DNA of 64,000 nt from Trametopsis cervina (lineage: Eukaryota > Basidiomycota > Agaricomycetes > Polyporales > Irpicaceae), in assembly GCA_022385755.1 (NCBI GenBank), contig MU278348.1:965035-1029034 (forward strand), in the 5' to 3' direction. This document shows, in pieces, positions 11,943-23,490 of the stretch. Within the stretch, counting starts at the first letter, position 1. Each line of letters opens with the position of its first letter. The translations under genes were made by a program, and so were the position numbers. Below the pieces are notes generated by a model. The model searched no databases, was not told the DNA's origin, and saw only the letters and a program-made list of their open reading frames with translations.

Positions 11943-14900
11943 ATGCCTAAAACGAACCGCACCGCTAGCAACAGCTCTTCGCTCTTGTCCCCTACTTCGC
12001 CACCGTCATGGGCACCTCCTCGCGCACCCCTCTCGCCTCATCGACTTGCAAAGCTTGCCAATGTTCTCGGAGTACCTACTCCCATACCTGCGACGCACCC
12101 TCATGCATTCTCAATGTCTTCACCGACGGTCACACCCAGCCCATCGCCGTCACCTCTTCCTTACGAGATGATCAAGCGGTCGCCCACCCCTTCCACGATC
12201 TCTTCCCCAGTAATGACGACGTCTTCTACGTCTAGATATATGCTTCACGTCATTCCGCCGATGTCCTTGCCTCATGATACGGACGAAAATGACCTCACGC
12301 TTCCGCCACCGAATGCATCAGGCTATCATTCCCAGTTCCACCGCGGTGTCCTGATTCCCGTTTACTCGACATTTCAGTCACAACTCAGTGCCATTGCCAA
12401 GGAATATGCTCTTCCCAGTACCACGGGTCTAGAATTATTCCTTGTCACATCCCTCAACACCGATGAATCGAAGGAGCCGGGAGCAAGGCTATCCGAGCTT
12501 ATTTGGAAGCATATATGGGCGCGGGTTCTAAAGGTGGAGAAGGACGAACTGCACACCCCAGGTCCGAGGCCTCTAGGACTCGGAATCAACTACAGCTTGG
12601 CCAGTCGATCAACACCTTCCCTCCTGCAAGACGTTGCATCGTCGAGTACGGTATCGCTTCGCTCGATAATGCCACCAGAAACGGCCGAGTCTCGACAACC
12701 CTCAATAACAACTATAACGCCTTCACCGTCAACGCCGTCCCAGTCGATCTATACGTCTCAAAGTGAATTGGACACAGTCGAATCTGCATCATCTATTGAG
12801 CCCCCCATGGCTGACATATTACCCCTCCCAGGCTTGGGGTCTAGTTCATTGCTACCTGTACTGGCCAAAGTAGAGTTCGAGATTGACCGACGGAAGGCGA
12901 ACTGGTATGATCCGTGGATCAAGAGTCGACGGGTTAATTACGCGAAGCGGGCGGAGAGCAGGCAGGGCAGGAATGGGAGTCGATCGGAGCTGGACGAGGA
13001 CACTGAGGGGCCGAAGAAGGCACCAATAGACCTCGCCTTAGTCGGAAAGCTGAATGGGATTATGCCTAATCCTGAACTTTTCTTGACTACGGAGACGTCT
13101 GCCGAACCTGAGGAAGTATTGATGGACGATGAAGGCGGGTATCAGCAGTTGGACGAGGACGATGAGCTGGAGGGCGATGACGAAGAACTGACTGCGCGTC
13201 TTAACTCTGGAGAAGACCCGCTCGAAGACGTCTTTGGCAATGACGCAGACAACTGGACTACCATGCAGAACGGCAAGAAGCAACGGAATGTCGACCCGAA
13301 CGTCGTTGACTTGGCCTTGGACGCGTCTGCCCTAGATAACTTGCCAGATGATTTGGAAGCTGACGATGACTCTTTTGTCCCCGACGAGGATGCTGCTGCC
13401 GAGGTGTCAGATCTCCTGGAGAAGATGTCCAAACCTGAGCTATCTGTGGCCATACCTGTACCGGCCGAGCCGGTGAAGAGGCAATCTTCGCCTCTTACAG
13501 CCGGAACGACCAAGAGACATGTCCCCCCACCAATCACTATCGTGCTCGGTTCTAATAGCGAACTAGGCGTTCCCGAGCAGCCCACTCCTATCACGGGGGG
13601 TACCGACGGTGCGCGATTGGCGTATTTAGCAACTCCGAGTTCTGGAAGTAGCGCGGAAGGGCGGGCTGAGGAGCATGACGACTATATAAATGAGGATGTG
13701 TCGAGAAAAATGAGGAGTCCGGAGGATGATAAGAGGGTGGGCGTATTCTTTGATGAGCTGGACTTAGGATTAGATCCGTCGCTTACGGCCGAAGGAGAGG
13801 TTAGTAGTTTTCGTTCGCCGATCTGCCTGCAACCTATTGACTATTAGCAGTTCGATGAGTCGGACCCATATGACCGCCGCAAGAGCCAGTACATCATGGC
13901 GGCGCAGCTGGACGCGCTTGAGAAGGTACGCCGTACGAGAAAGATGTATGCGGTGTTTCGATACTGACTACTGTCAAACTTTCACCAAGAATCTTGCGCA
14001 GCTCTCGCCCAGACGACTTCAATCTGTTGACCTGAAACCAGAAGATCTGCCGCCCAGTCGCCATGGTTCACCTGCGGCACGACAGTCTCCTTCCATTACG
14101 AGTGTCCTAACACCTCGGAACGATGGTGACTTTGGTACTCCCACCAAGTAAGTCACCCCCAAGTCGGCCCTACCCCTTCTAATAAATGCTCAGGAGTCCT
14201 GTCGCCTCCTCATGGCCTGCTGTGCCTTATTCTACCATCAACGGCAACGAGAACACCGACGACAGCGAGAGTAGACCACCTTCACCACCGACATTTGCCT
14301 TTAACGGTATCTCTACTGAGCCGCCCAAATCCTTTGTCAGACAGAAGGTCGATCCCAATCTGATATCGAGTGAGACTCTTGCGAGGCAGAGAGCATTGCA
14401 AGAAGACAACGGGCTATATCCACCTCTCGTGGCTCCTGCTATATTGAATCCTACTCGACATGAGTACTCCCCTGTTATACCCCTATCCCCCGATCCTTTC
14501 GGACGGTTCCCTTCAGAAGCAGAAGCTACTCATCTGGAAAGGGAATCTCGTGTTTACTATGAAGACGAGCTGGTCGCTGCCACAGCGCCTGACGGAAGCA
14601 CTGCGTTGGGAGTACCGGTTGTCATCACAACAGAGACGCGACCACCGTCACAAGCACCTTCAAGTAGATTTTCGCTGGATTCAGTAACGTCAGAAGAAGT
14701 GTCCAAGAACGGCCTTAGTGCTGCCGCTCCCGTCACAAATGCAGTACCAGGAGGGTCCAAGCCATCCGGAGCCCTTTCGGGAGTGAAGAGTATTCGTCGA
14801 TTATGGCGTCGAAGCGAGAGTAAGAGGGCCTCTGTTTCCTCCGTTGCTCAGCCCCCCTCTGGCAGGATCTCGCCGAACGCTGTTCCACCACAGAACGGTC

Positions 14901-15733
14901 AGCCCGGCCGGTCTAGGTCGAAGTCTATCTCAAAGGCCCCTCCTATACCGTCACCTACAGTGGTCGAACACTCTGCGAACGGCCTCGCTGTGCCCAACAT
15001 GCCTGCACGTGAACCATCAAGGGAATCGATGCGACAACCCATACGGGAACCCCCGGTGCAGTCGTTGCGGTTCGACCAAGAATCTCCCTATCCAATACAT
15101 CCGAGTCGAGCAAGCACCCTCCGATCCCCTTCACCACCTCCTCAGTCAAGACCTCCGTCACAACAGGCTAATCGACCTCCTTCTGTTACGCAGCAAGCTC
15201 CGACAGACAAGAGCAGCGTCCGCAAGTCGATTCTCAAGTCCTGGAAGTCGGCAAGCGGCCTCTCTACTGGCAACAAGGGCTCTACATCGTCCACGCCTAG
15301 ATCGAGCACAGAGCAGCTACCAGAGACTGCGAAAAAGCGACGGCCGAGTGTCATTGATTTCGCTACAGGCGCATTGCGTGGATCAGGGAATAGCACTCTC
15401 GGGGAGTTGCCGCCAAGTCCTGCAATTCCTGAGCAGTTCTTCAATCAAATGCGCTCCTCGAGCCGCCAGTCGCAACTGTCGCACACCAACGGCAAGCCGA
15501 GCATATCCTCATCTGCTTCAGCTTCATCTCCACCGCGCGTACGTTCCCCATTGACTGCGGCAAGCTCGCCACCGCGCCAGGCCCTAACAGCGCACCCACG
15601 GGCTTCTATGGAATCGTACGAGAGCCGGCCGAGTTTTGATGTGTCGCAGTTCGAGATGGTTTCCCCTCCTCATGGCTCTCTATCCTATCCCTATCACAGT
15701 CTTGACCAGTCGACAATCTCTTCCCATGAATAG
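11943..15733 (+). CDS. conserved large disordered protein of unknown function (1210 aa)
   Basis: Four exons: 11943-13799, 13848-13925, 13990-14147 and 14194-15733, 1211 codons including stop, with all phases consistent. The first 120 residues are Ser/Pro-rich. A folded-looking block follows at about residues 130-220 ('RGVLIPVYSTFQSQLSAIAK', 'STTGLELFLVTSL', 'ARLSELIWKHIWARVLKVEK'). A second lies at about 290-345 ('LPVLAKVEFEIDRRKANWYD', 'PWIKSRRVNYAKR'). Acidic stretches follow at about 390-510, then 'FDESDPYDRRKSQYIMAAQL'. The final third is Ser/Pro-rich, with a basic patch 'SGVKSIRRLWRRSESKR' and a related 'KSSVRKSILKSWKS'. This looks like a regulatory scaffold with phosphorylatable tails, but I do not recognise it and assign no function. 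Confidence 0.85.
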
Positions 15734-16129
15734 ACGGACGGTGGCGGACTTGCTCCCGCAGGATCTCTATCTACATATACATTCATCATACTTATATCGT
15801 TCTAGCCTATACATTGTGCGCACATTCTGTCGTTTTTTTTTGTTTTGCAACATGCTCATCTTGCTGGTCCAAGCTTGTTCATCTTCGTTGTTGGATTATG
15901 CTGTATTTAACAATCACTGGGCATTTGTCTAATTCATCGTGCTACACAAACTAATTTGCACGGCTTCGCATCTGACACTATACCTCATGATGGGTCTGTA
16001 CATCGTTGTCTTATCCGAATCCTTAGATGCTATACAATTTTTGAGGCTAAGCAATGCACATTTCGGTGTAAACCTATCACGTGTACACATAGGAGCCTTA
16101 CCTTACCTACGATGATCGACGACGGACAT
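15734..16129. other. convergent 3' region
   Basis: About 400 bp between two convergent stops. It contains a T-rich tract near 15830-15845 that may belong to the 3' end of the upstream plus-strand transcript. No gene is recognised. Confidence 0.4.
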
Positions 16130-18290
16130 TCAGAAGGTGTGTTCCGTGGAATCGTGACCTATCGCAGACGTGCTCGATGAACCCGCAGACACCGTGTTCA
16201 GGATTTTGTCAATGTAGTTCGCTCCACTCCTGCAAAACGCGTAAGACACGAGCTTCGATACGAAACGAAACGATGACGTGCCATTTCTGATGAGTCAAGA
16301 CGTCGCAAGCGAGCTCCTTCTCCTTCTTCTGAACCAGCTCCACGTATGCGAGCATACCTTCTGTCTTGAACCTAGAAGACAGCTCGAGTGTAGCCGCGGC
16401 GTTCAGGTGGAGACCAGCGAGAGAGATCAGTTGCAGTACAAATCTACCCATAGATCATCAGCTTAACACGCAAAACTACCCACGAGAACGTACCCTTCCT
16501 TGCCAAGCTCCCAGATGAAGTTCTTGAGGTCGTCGTTTGTAAACCCTTGTGCAAGCCAGTTGAAACTAGGGCTCAAGTTATACACAAACATCCTATTAGG
16601 GTGCTTCTCCCGAATCTTCCTCGCGAAGGATCTCGCCTGGTTTAAGTCTGGGAGCTTTGTTTCGAGCCATGTCAAGTCAGAATATGGCGCAAAAGCGAGA
16701 GAACGTTTGACGGCAGCATCTATCCCGCCGGTATAGTGGTAGTAGCCTTCGCGGGTCTTCGGCGCTGATAACTTCGCATTAGAATTTTGATCATTAGGAA
16801 TACATCCTGAGACATACAGTCCCAGTCCCAGCGTATCCTTTCCGAAAGGATATCCTCCGCAATGTCTCTGGCTTCCGCATTCGATTTGCCGCTGACTGCT
16901 TCCAGATAATGCTCAAGAGCGGATGCTTTCGCTCCGGGCGCAAGTGTAGACGAGTTGGAGATCGCTGCTTCGACAGCTAGATATCCATCTCATTAGAAAG
17001 GCCAAGAACGTATACGAGTTTGAATGTACCTTCATTGAAGGTGCATAAAGGATGCTCTTCAAGCCACTCTTTCTCAATCTTATTCACCTCTGCTCCAGTT
17101 GCTCCACGAGCCTCGGCTGCTTGTATTACTTCAGCCAGCCCCTTCCCTGGCACAGTCGTACCACTGATATATCGTCAGTCAATGCAGCATAGGAGCGCTC
17201 TGTAAAGCGGCGGGGGGAGGAGGTACGCACCGGATGAATTCATGATCAAGCACGTCGACGGTTGACGATACTAACTTTGCGGACTCCGCGTCCGTACGTG
17301 CTATCAGCAGCATGGTGTTGCGCAGTAGATCAAGTTGGAAGCGAGAGGCAATTAATCTTGTGGTATGTGTGGAGGCCGGTACAAGAACTTTGCCAGCAAG
17401 ATGCCCGCATTTCTTGCCACCTACAAGTTGGTCTTCTAGGTGAACTGCAGCAGCGCCCTACACGCCTCGCGCAATCAAGTTTCAATCTTCAGCACGACGC
17501 ACAAAGTTGACGAACCGATTCTGCGAATAGCTTCATGAGCTTCATGACCGTTGAAGGTCCACCGTGCCTGGGGGTTACTGTCGTACACAAGTCTGACTCC
17601 TCTCATGTAAGTTTCAAACACTTACCCCATATCGGCATCCGCAATGATTGGCCTCAAATAGTCTATGTATGGCTGGGACGCACGCTGTTCTGGCGAAGAT
17701 GATATGCGTGCGTCATAGTGCTTTTTGTCATGTAGCTGCTGGGCTCTGAATATACGTTGCACTTGATTTGGGACAGTCGTGTAGGGATAGTCGCTGCAAA
17801 ATACCTTTATAGCAGTGCCTACCACGACTGAATAATAAGCGACGTACCCAATGTCCGGCCCAACCTCATTGCTCGCGGTAGTCAACAAACTCGAAGCAGC
17901 CCATCCACTGATGTACACCACTTCCTGATGCGGCGCCATCTGTGTCATCTGTACAGGGTCAATAGCGCCCATGGTGTGTACTGGCTGGCCCAGAGCATTC
18001 TTCTCCTGGAACAAACGCCATAATTTGTCGGCAAGTAGAGTAGACGGTAGAGGCAGCACGGGAAGGGATCCTTGCTTCGATGCGACGTCCTCTGCGGTGT
18101 AGGGTCTGGAAAGATATTCAAAGCGAGATTGATCAAAGAACTCTTGCGTTTCCTTCACCCTTGCTTGAAACTGGGCGTCCTCGCCCGAGACGGACGGCGG
18201 GGCTAGAGGCAGAGAAGGAAGGGTTGCAAGAGCTCTGGTAGCAGGTAGAAACGAGGAAGGAGCTCGTGCTTTGGCTGCCGCCCTCAACAT
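16130..18290 (-). CDS. mitochondrial isocitrate lyase family enzyme, probably 2-methylisocitrate lyase
   Basis: The ATG at 18290 starts 'MLRAAAKARAPSSFLPATRA', an Arg/Ala/Ser-rich mitochondrial presequence. The catalytic loop 'KKCGHLAGKVLVP' lies near 17385-17425, and 'LLIARTDAES', 'VSGKSNAEARDIAEDIL' and 'YNLSPSFNWL' follow. The family cleaves isocitrate, or 2-methylisocitrate to succinate plus pyruvate in the propionate-detoxifying methylcitrate cycle. The presequence and the 'STHTTRLIA...LIARTDAES' context favour the mitochondrial methylisocitrate lyase (yeast ICL2 type) over glyoxylate-cycle ICL1; this is inference. The last intron (16230-16281) begins GC, not GT; only that junction gives 'HQKWSGANYIDKIL'. 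The frame ends 'STEHTF' with TGA at 16130. It is divergent from SKI2. Confidence 0.8.
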
Positions 18291-18543
18291 AGCTGTGAGA
18301 GGTAGTGGAGCTGATGCCGACGTTGTCAAGTTGTGTTTAGGCTGGAGGCCGGTACTGTATATGTATGACAGGTGAGCCAGCGCCCGCGGAGAATCCGATC
18401 AGTCCGAAGCCCTCTGAGTCCGACACACAATCACGTGCACAGTATGCCCATAAATAGCAGGTATACAAATTGTGGCGCTGAGCGCCAGTACGTCGCGTTC
18501 ATCGGACTTGCGAAGTATGCATCGCACTGACGGTCACTCACGG

Positions 18544-21500
18544 ATGGCTTCCTCGTACACCGATCTTCTGGACAAGATAATAAATCCCAACCCAGATAAC
18601 GCAGATGAGATTCTAGCAGAACTGGGTCTGAGTGGCATCCAGTCTCCAGAGGAAGTCCACCGAGAGATAGAGCAAAATCTATTGCTGCCGCCCACTAAGT
18701 TTCCTGACCACTGGCTACCTCATTACCAGAAGTGAGATGCATCTTGATCTGGGAAGATGTTTGTTTACGGTATGACAGATACTGGGACCAGGAGCTGTCG
18801 ATTCCATCTCTTCTTACTCTTGAACCCTCGCCGCCACCAACAAGCTTGGCCTTTGTGCGTACTGGGCTGAATGGACGCGTGACTGGATACACAGAGGTAC
18901 GAATATGTACGCCGATTTATTCAAAGAATAACACAGCTACTAGGTGTCCAACCCTCGCGCGAGCACTGGTCTAACGTCGACATCGTTGGATCGCGCACCC
19001 GCGCCGAGCAGTAACTTCGTCAGAGGAAAATCGGGCTATGTGCCGTTTTGGCCGGGTGGCCTCGATGAAGCTGCAAAGGATGCTTTGATACTAACCGATT
19101 TAGATGAATCCTCCAAAGGCCTGAAAAGCATACCACCAGGCTTTACTCGTGGCCTGCGTCTTCCGGGTGACCCAGACGAAGCTGAGGAGGAGCTGCTGAA
19201 TGATATACACACAGAGCAGAAGTTACTGGAAGAGGTAAAACAAACGACAAAAGATAAATTTATGGTCTCTCACCAATTGTATGCAGGACGATGTCAACCC
19301 TACTGATGCAGCCGACGCGTTGATTCGAGAACAAATCGGTAGCTCCGAAATAGACGACCTTCTTCCTGCCTCGGTTAGCGTCGGACTATGTGAGACATAT
19401 ACAAAAGCGCTGATATTTACTTAGAGGTCCAACTTAAATTCTGGCACTACTGAAAAACGAGGTCGGCGCAATATTCCCACGCAAAAGCGAGACTGGGCGC
19501 ATGTGGTCGATGTCAATAAACCGATGTCGAACTTTGGCGAACTCGTTCCGGATATGGCACACAAGGTTCCGCTTCAATACGGCATCAACACCTTGTCACA
19601 CACTAATCCAGATTTTGTAGTACCCTTTCGAGCTTGATACTTTCCAGAAAGAAGCTGTGTATCACCTTGAAATGGGAGACTCCGTATTCGTTGCAGCCCA
19701 TACATCTGCAGGGAAGACAGTTGTGGCTGAATATGCCATAGCTCTCGCGGCGAAGCATATGACGAGGTGCGTACGGCCCTTCTGCTGTGTCGATAGTATA
19801 TTAAATTCGAGTCATCAAGAGCGATATATACTTCTCCAATCAAAGCTCTTTCGAACCAGAAGTACCGTGACTTCAAGCAGACGTTTTCAGCATCGTCTGT
19901 GGGTATCCTGACAGGCGACGTTCAGATTAATCCAGAAGCGAATTGTCTCATCATGACCACGGAAATTCTCCGAAGTATGCTATACAAGGGCGCGGACCTG
20001 ATCCGAGACGTTGAGTTTGTGATCTTTGACGAAGTTCACTACGTGAATGATGCAGAGGTGAGATCCCTCAAATACGAAAACTACTCAGCAAAGTCTAATA
20101 CCTCGCATAGCGTGGTGTTGTGTGGGAGGAAGTTATCATCATGCTCCCTGAACACGTTAACATCATTCTCCTATCAGCCACAGTACCAAATACCAAGGAA
20201 TTTGCTGATTGGGTTGGGTCAGTTTTTTTCTCTTATTTTCCTCTGCCACACTGAATTGTTCAAAGGCGGACAAAGAAGAAGGACATATACGTTATCTCCA
20301 CCGCGAAGCGTCCTGTCCCACTTGAACATTTCCTCTACGCTGGGAGGGCGCTCCACAAGATTGTCGATGCCGGGCGGAACTTTATCTCAGCTGGGTGCGT
20401 GCATAGCCAACGCCCCATTTTCGTGTCTATTCAATCGCCGATTGTAGATACAAAGAAGCCGGGGAAGCGCTGCGTCGGAAGCAGGATAAGGAACGGGAGG
20501 CTAATGGTCTTCCTCCGGTGCAACGTCTAGGTGCCCGTGCTGCAGCCCCACAAAGGGGCGGACGTGGCGGGCCTCCTGCCCGCGGCGGTCATCGCGGTGG
20601 CGCTCCCGCCGCTAGCAGAGGTGGCTCTTCACGAACCTTCCATCAACCAGACAAGAACCTGTATGTTCACCTCGTTGGAAACTTGCGCAAGAAGGATCTC
20701 CTTCCTGTAGTGGTCTTTACATTCTCCAAGAAGAGGTGCGAGGAGAATGCGGGTACGCTCACTAACGCCGACTTATGTACGGCCTCTGAGAAGAGTGAAA
20801 TCCACGTCGTCATCGAGAAAGCTCTTTCGAGGCTCAAAGGTATATACATAGACGGCTCAAGGCATTCATATATGCTCATCTGTCTCTTCAGATGTGGACA
20901 GAAAACTACCCCAAATCCGTCGGATGAAAGACCTCCTTTCTCGTGGCATCGGTGTACACCACGGAGGTCTACTGCCTATTGTGAAAGAGGTCGTTGAGCT
21001 GCTGTTTGGGCGCGGTCTGGTCAAGGTTCTTTTTGCCACCGAGACATTTGCAATGGTATGACCGAAATTGCCACACCCCCCGCCTGCTGATGATTGTCCA
21101 GGGAGTCAATATGCCTACGAGATGTGTAGTATTCTCGCACATACGGAAGCACGACGGACACAGCTTCCGAGAAATCCTTCCTGGAGAGTACACGCAGATG
21201 GCTGGACGCGCTGGACGTAGAGGTCTGGATGCAACAGGGACCGTAATCATCGTCACCAGTGACGAGCTCCCAGAGGTCTGCCAAACTCCCGCACTTGCAT
21301 CAGTAATAATCATGTTCATAAACTACAGGAAGGAGCCTTGAGGAATATGATCACCGGCTTACCGACGAAGCTGCAATCTCAGTTCCGACTCACATACAAT
21401 ATGATTCTGAATCTCCTTCGAGTCGAAGCACTTCGGGTGGAAGAGATGATTAAGCGCAGTTTCTCGGAGAACGCATCCCAACGACTGCTGCCTGACCAGC

Positions 21501-23299
21501 AAGAAAAGGTTGTGAAGGTAAGTATTGTAATGCTGATGAATCTCCGCCACTCACTGCCTGTGACTAGACTGAGAAGGCTTTGAGCTCCCTGAAGAAACTT
21601 GAGTGCGATGTATGCCTCCCGACTATAGAGCGTTACTACGATGACGTCGCCGATATCGTCGACCAGAACATGCGGCTTTTGAGTCTGGTGAATCATCATC
21701 GCGGGAAAGGTCATAAGCAGCTGCTTCAAGGCGGTAGGGTGGTTGTGCTCCGTGACGGTGTGAGTGCGCACCTGTTACCAAGGATGTTTGGATCTGCTAA
21801 TACTACGCTACAGTATTTCAAGGGAAACATTGGTATTATACTGAAAGATGCCCCTGCGTTGACCTCCGCCTCGAGAGTGCAAGACAAACAATCAGCGTAT
21901 CTCGTCTTGGGAGTTATCGACACTGATACAAAGTCGAACAAAAAGTCCAATGATAGTGGTAATAAACATACCTACGACTTATCACCTGTAGCCTACGATT
22001 AACTATCATCTCTGCAGATTTCGATCCTGATACTCTCATTCCCACATGGCCGATAAAACCACAATCTCTCACGGCGGATAACCCTACATACATTTTGAAA
22101 CCCGTCCGACTCCACAGCATAGCCATGGTGACGGATTGTATCTTGAAGGTTCGTTTCAGAACTATCCACACGTTGATTACATAGACTCACTAGTTGAAAA
22201 GATTGACATAGACAAGATCATTGCCACTAGGATAACAGCTATGACCAACACTGTGGATGCTCTCCTCGGTATCCTCCGTGAATGGGAGACTGGTGGTGAA
22301 ATACCGGAAGTGGATTGGAGCGGTCGTATACGCTCCATAGATTTCCAGGAGACGCTTCGAGCCCGAGATGAGACGGTGACTCGTTTGCCCAGCTACGAAT
22401 GCCACGAGTGCCCCGAGTTCGAAAACCACGTACGCGTCGACTTGCTCTCAAGATATTTGACTAGGATTGACCAAAAGTTAGTATACGCTGCTGCATAGTG
22501 AAAAGGTATTGCGAACCGAAATCGCGAAGCTCACGGTCGCCATCTCCGAGCAGAATCTGGAGCTCATACCTGATTACGAGCAGCGAGTGGATGTTCTCAG
22601 GGACCTCAGGTTCATTGATGCAAACTCGACCGTCTTACTCAAAGGGCGTGTTGCCTGCGAAGTACGGCTCCATGAAGACCTTCATTGTTTCGTGTGCTGA
22701 AATGTTGCTGCCAGATCAACTCAGCTAATGAGCTCGTCCTGACGGAGCTGATTCTCGAGAACACCCTTGCCGCCTATGACCCGGAAGAGGTTGTCGCCTT
22801 ACTGTCTTGCTTCATCTTCCAGGAGAAGACAGACGTAGAGCCTGAGATACCTCCTAAACTAGCGGAAGGTCGGGATGCTATCGTAGCCATCGCTGAACGA
22901 GTAGAGCGCATACAAGAGGCACATAAACTTCCCACTCAGCAGTTTCGGGCACTCAAGTTCGGCTTGATGGAGGTGGTATACGAATGGGCTAAAGGAATGG
23001 TGCGCCATAGTAACTGTCCTATGCATACGAGCACAAATCTGATGCCCTGCTATAGCCGTTCGAGCAGATTACAGACCTCACTGATGTGCCGGAGGGCACA
23101 ATTGTCAGATGCATTACCCGCCTAGATGAGACTTGTCGGGAAGTCCGAGATGCAGCGAGAGTGATAGGTGATGCAGAGCTATTCAAGAAAATGGAAGAAG
23201 CCCAGATGAAGATCAAACGAGACAGTAAGTTCGTTGCCAAAGTCACCCAGCAATCACTAACAGTCTACAGTTGTATTCGCGGCAAGTTTGTATTTCTGA
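18544..23299 (+). CDS. SKI2: SKI2-type DEVH RNA helicase of the Ski/exosome complex
   Basis: ATP-dependent 3'-5' RNA helicase that feeds cytoplasmic mRNA to the exosome with Ski3 and Ski8. The ATG at 18544 ([13 protein letters not shown]) starts the N-terminal arm; an alternative in-frame ATG lies at 18514. The helicase core has '[18 protein letters not shown]' before Walker A 'AHTSAGKT' (about 19695), '[12 protein letters not shown]' (19905), DEVH in '[12 protein letters not shown]' (about 20025), '[17 protein letters not shown]' and '[12 protein letters not shown]'. It ends with motif VI '[14 protein letters not shown]' (21190-21230). Between the RecA domains lies an RGG-rich segment (about 20535-20635). 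The arch and C-terminal helical parts follow, ending '...IVFAASLYF' and TGA at 23299, the usual Ski2 terminus. There are many short introns and the length is about 1,200-1,250 residues. No disruption is seen. Confidence 0.95.
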
Positions 23300-23490
23300 T
23301 GATACTCACGTGGGTAGCATACCACTGTTCGAACATGTAGCAATAACACACCAACGAATGAATATCTCCGAACCCATCAATATGATTTACCATAGCAAAG
23401 CACAGAACACGAGATACAACCAGAATTAAGGTAAGCACAGTGGTACCTAACGTGAAGAATTTTGTGAACCCCAGGTAAATAAACAACTGT

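Noticed and set aside
18291..18329. Upstream extension of the lyase frame starting at a TTG
   Set aside because: Nuclear genes use ATG; the ATG at 18290 starts a clear mitochondrial presequence.
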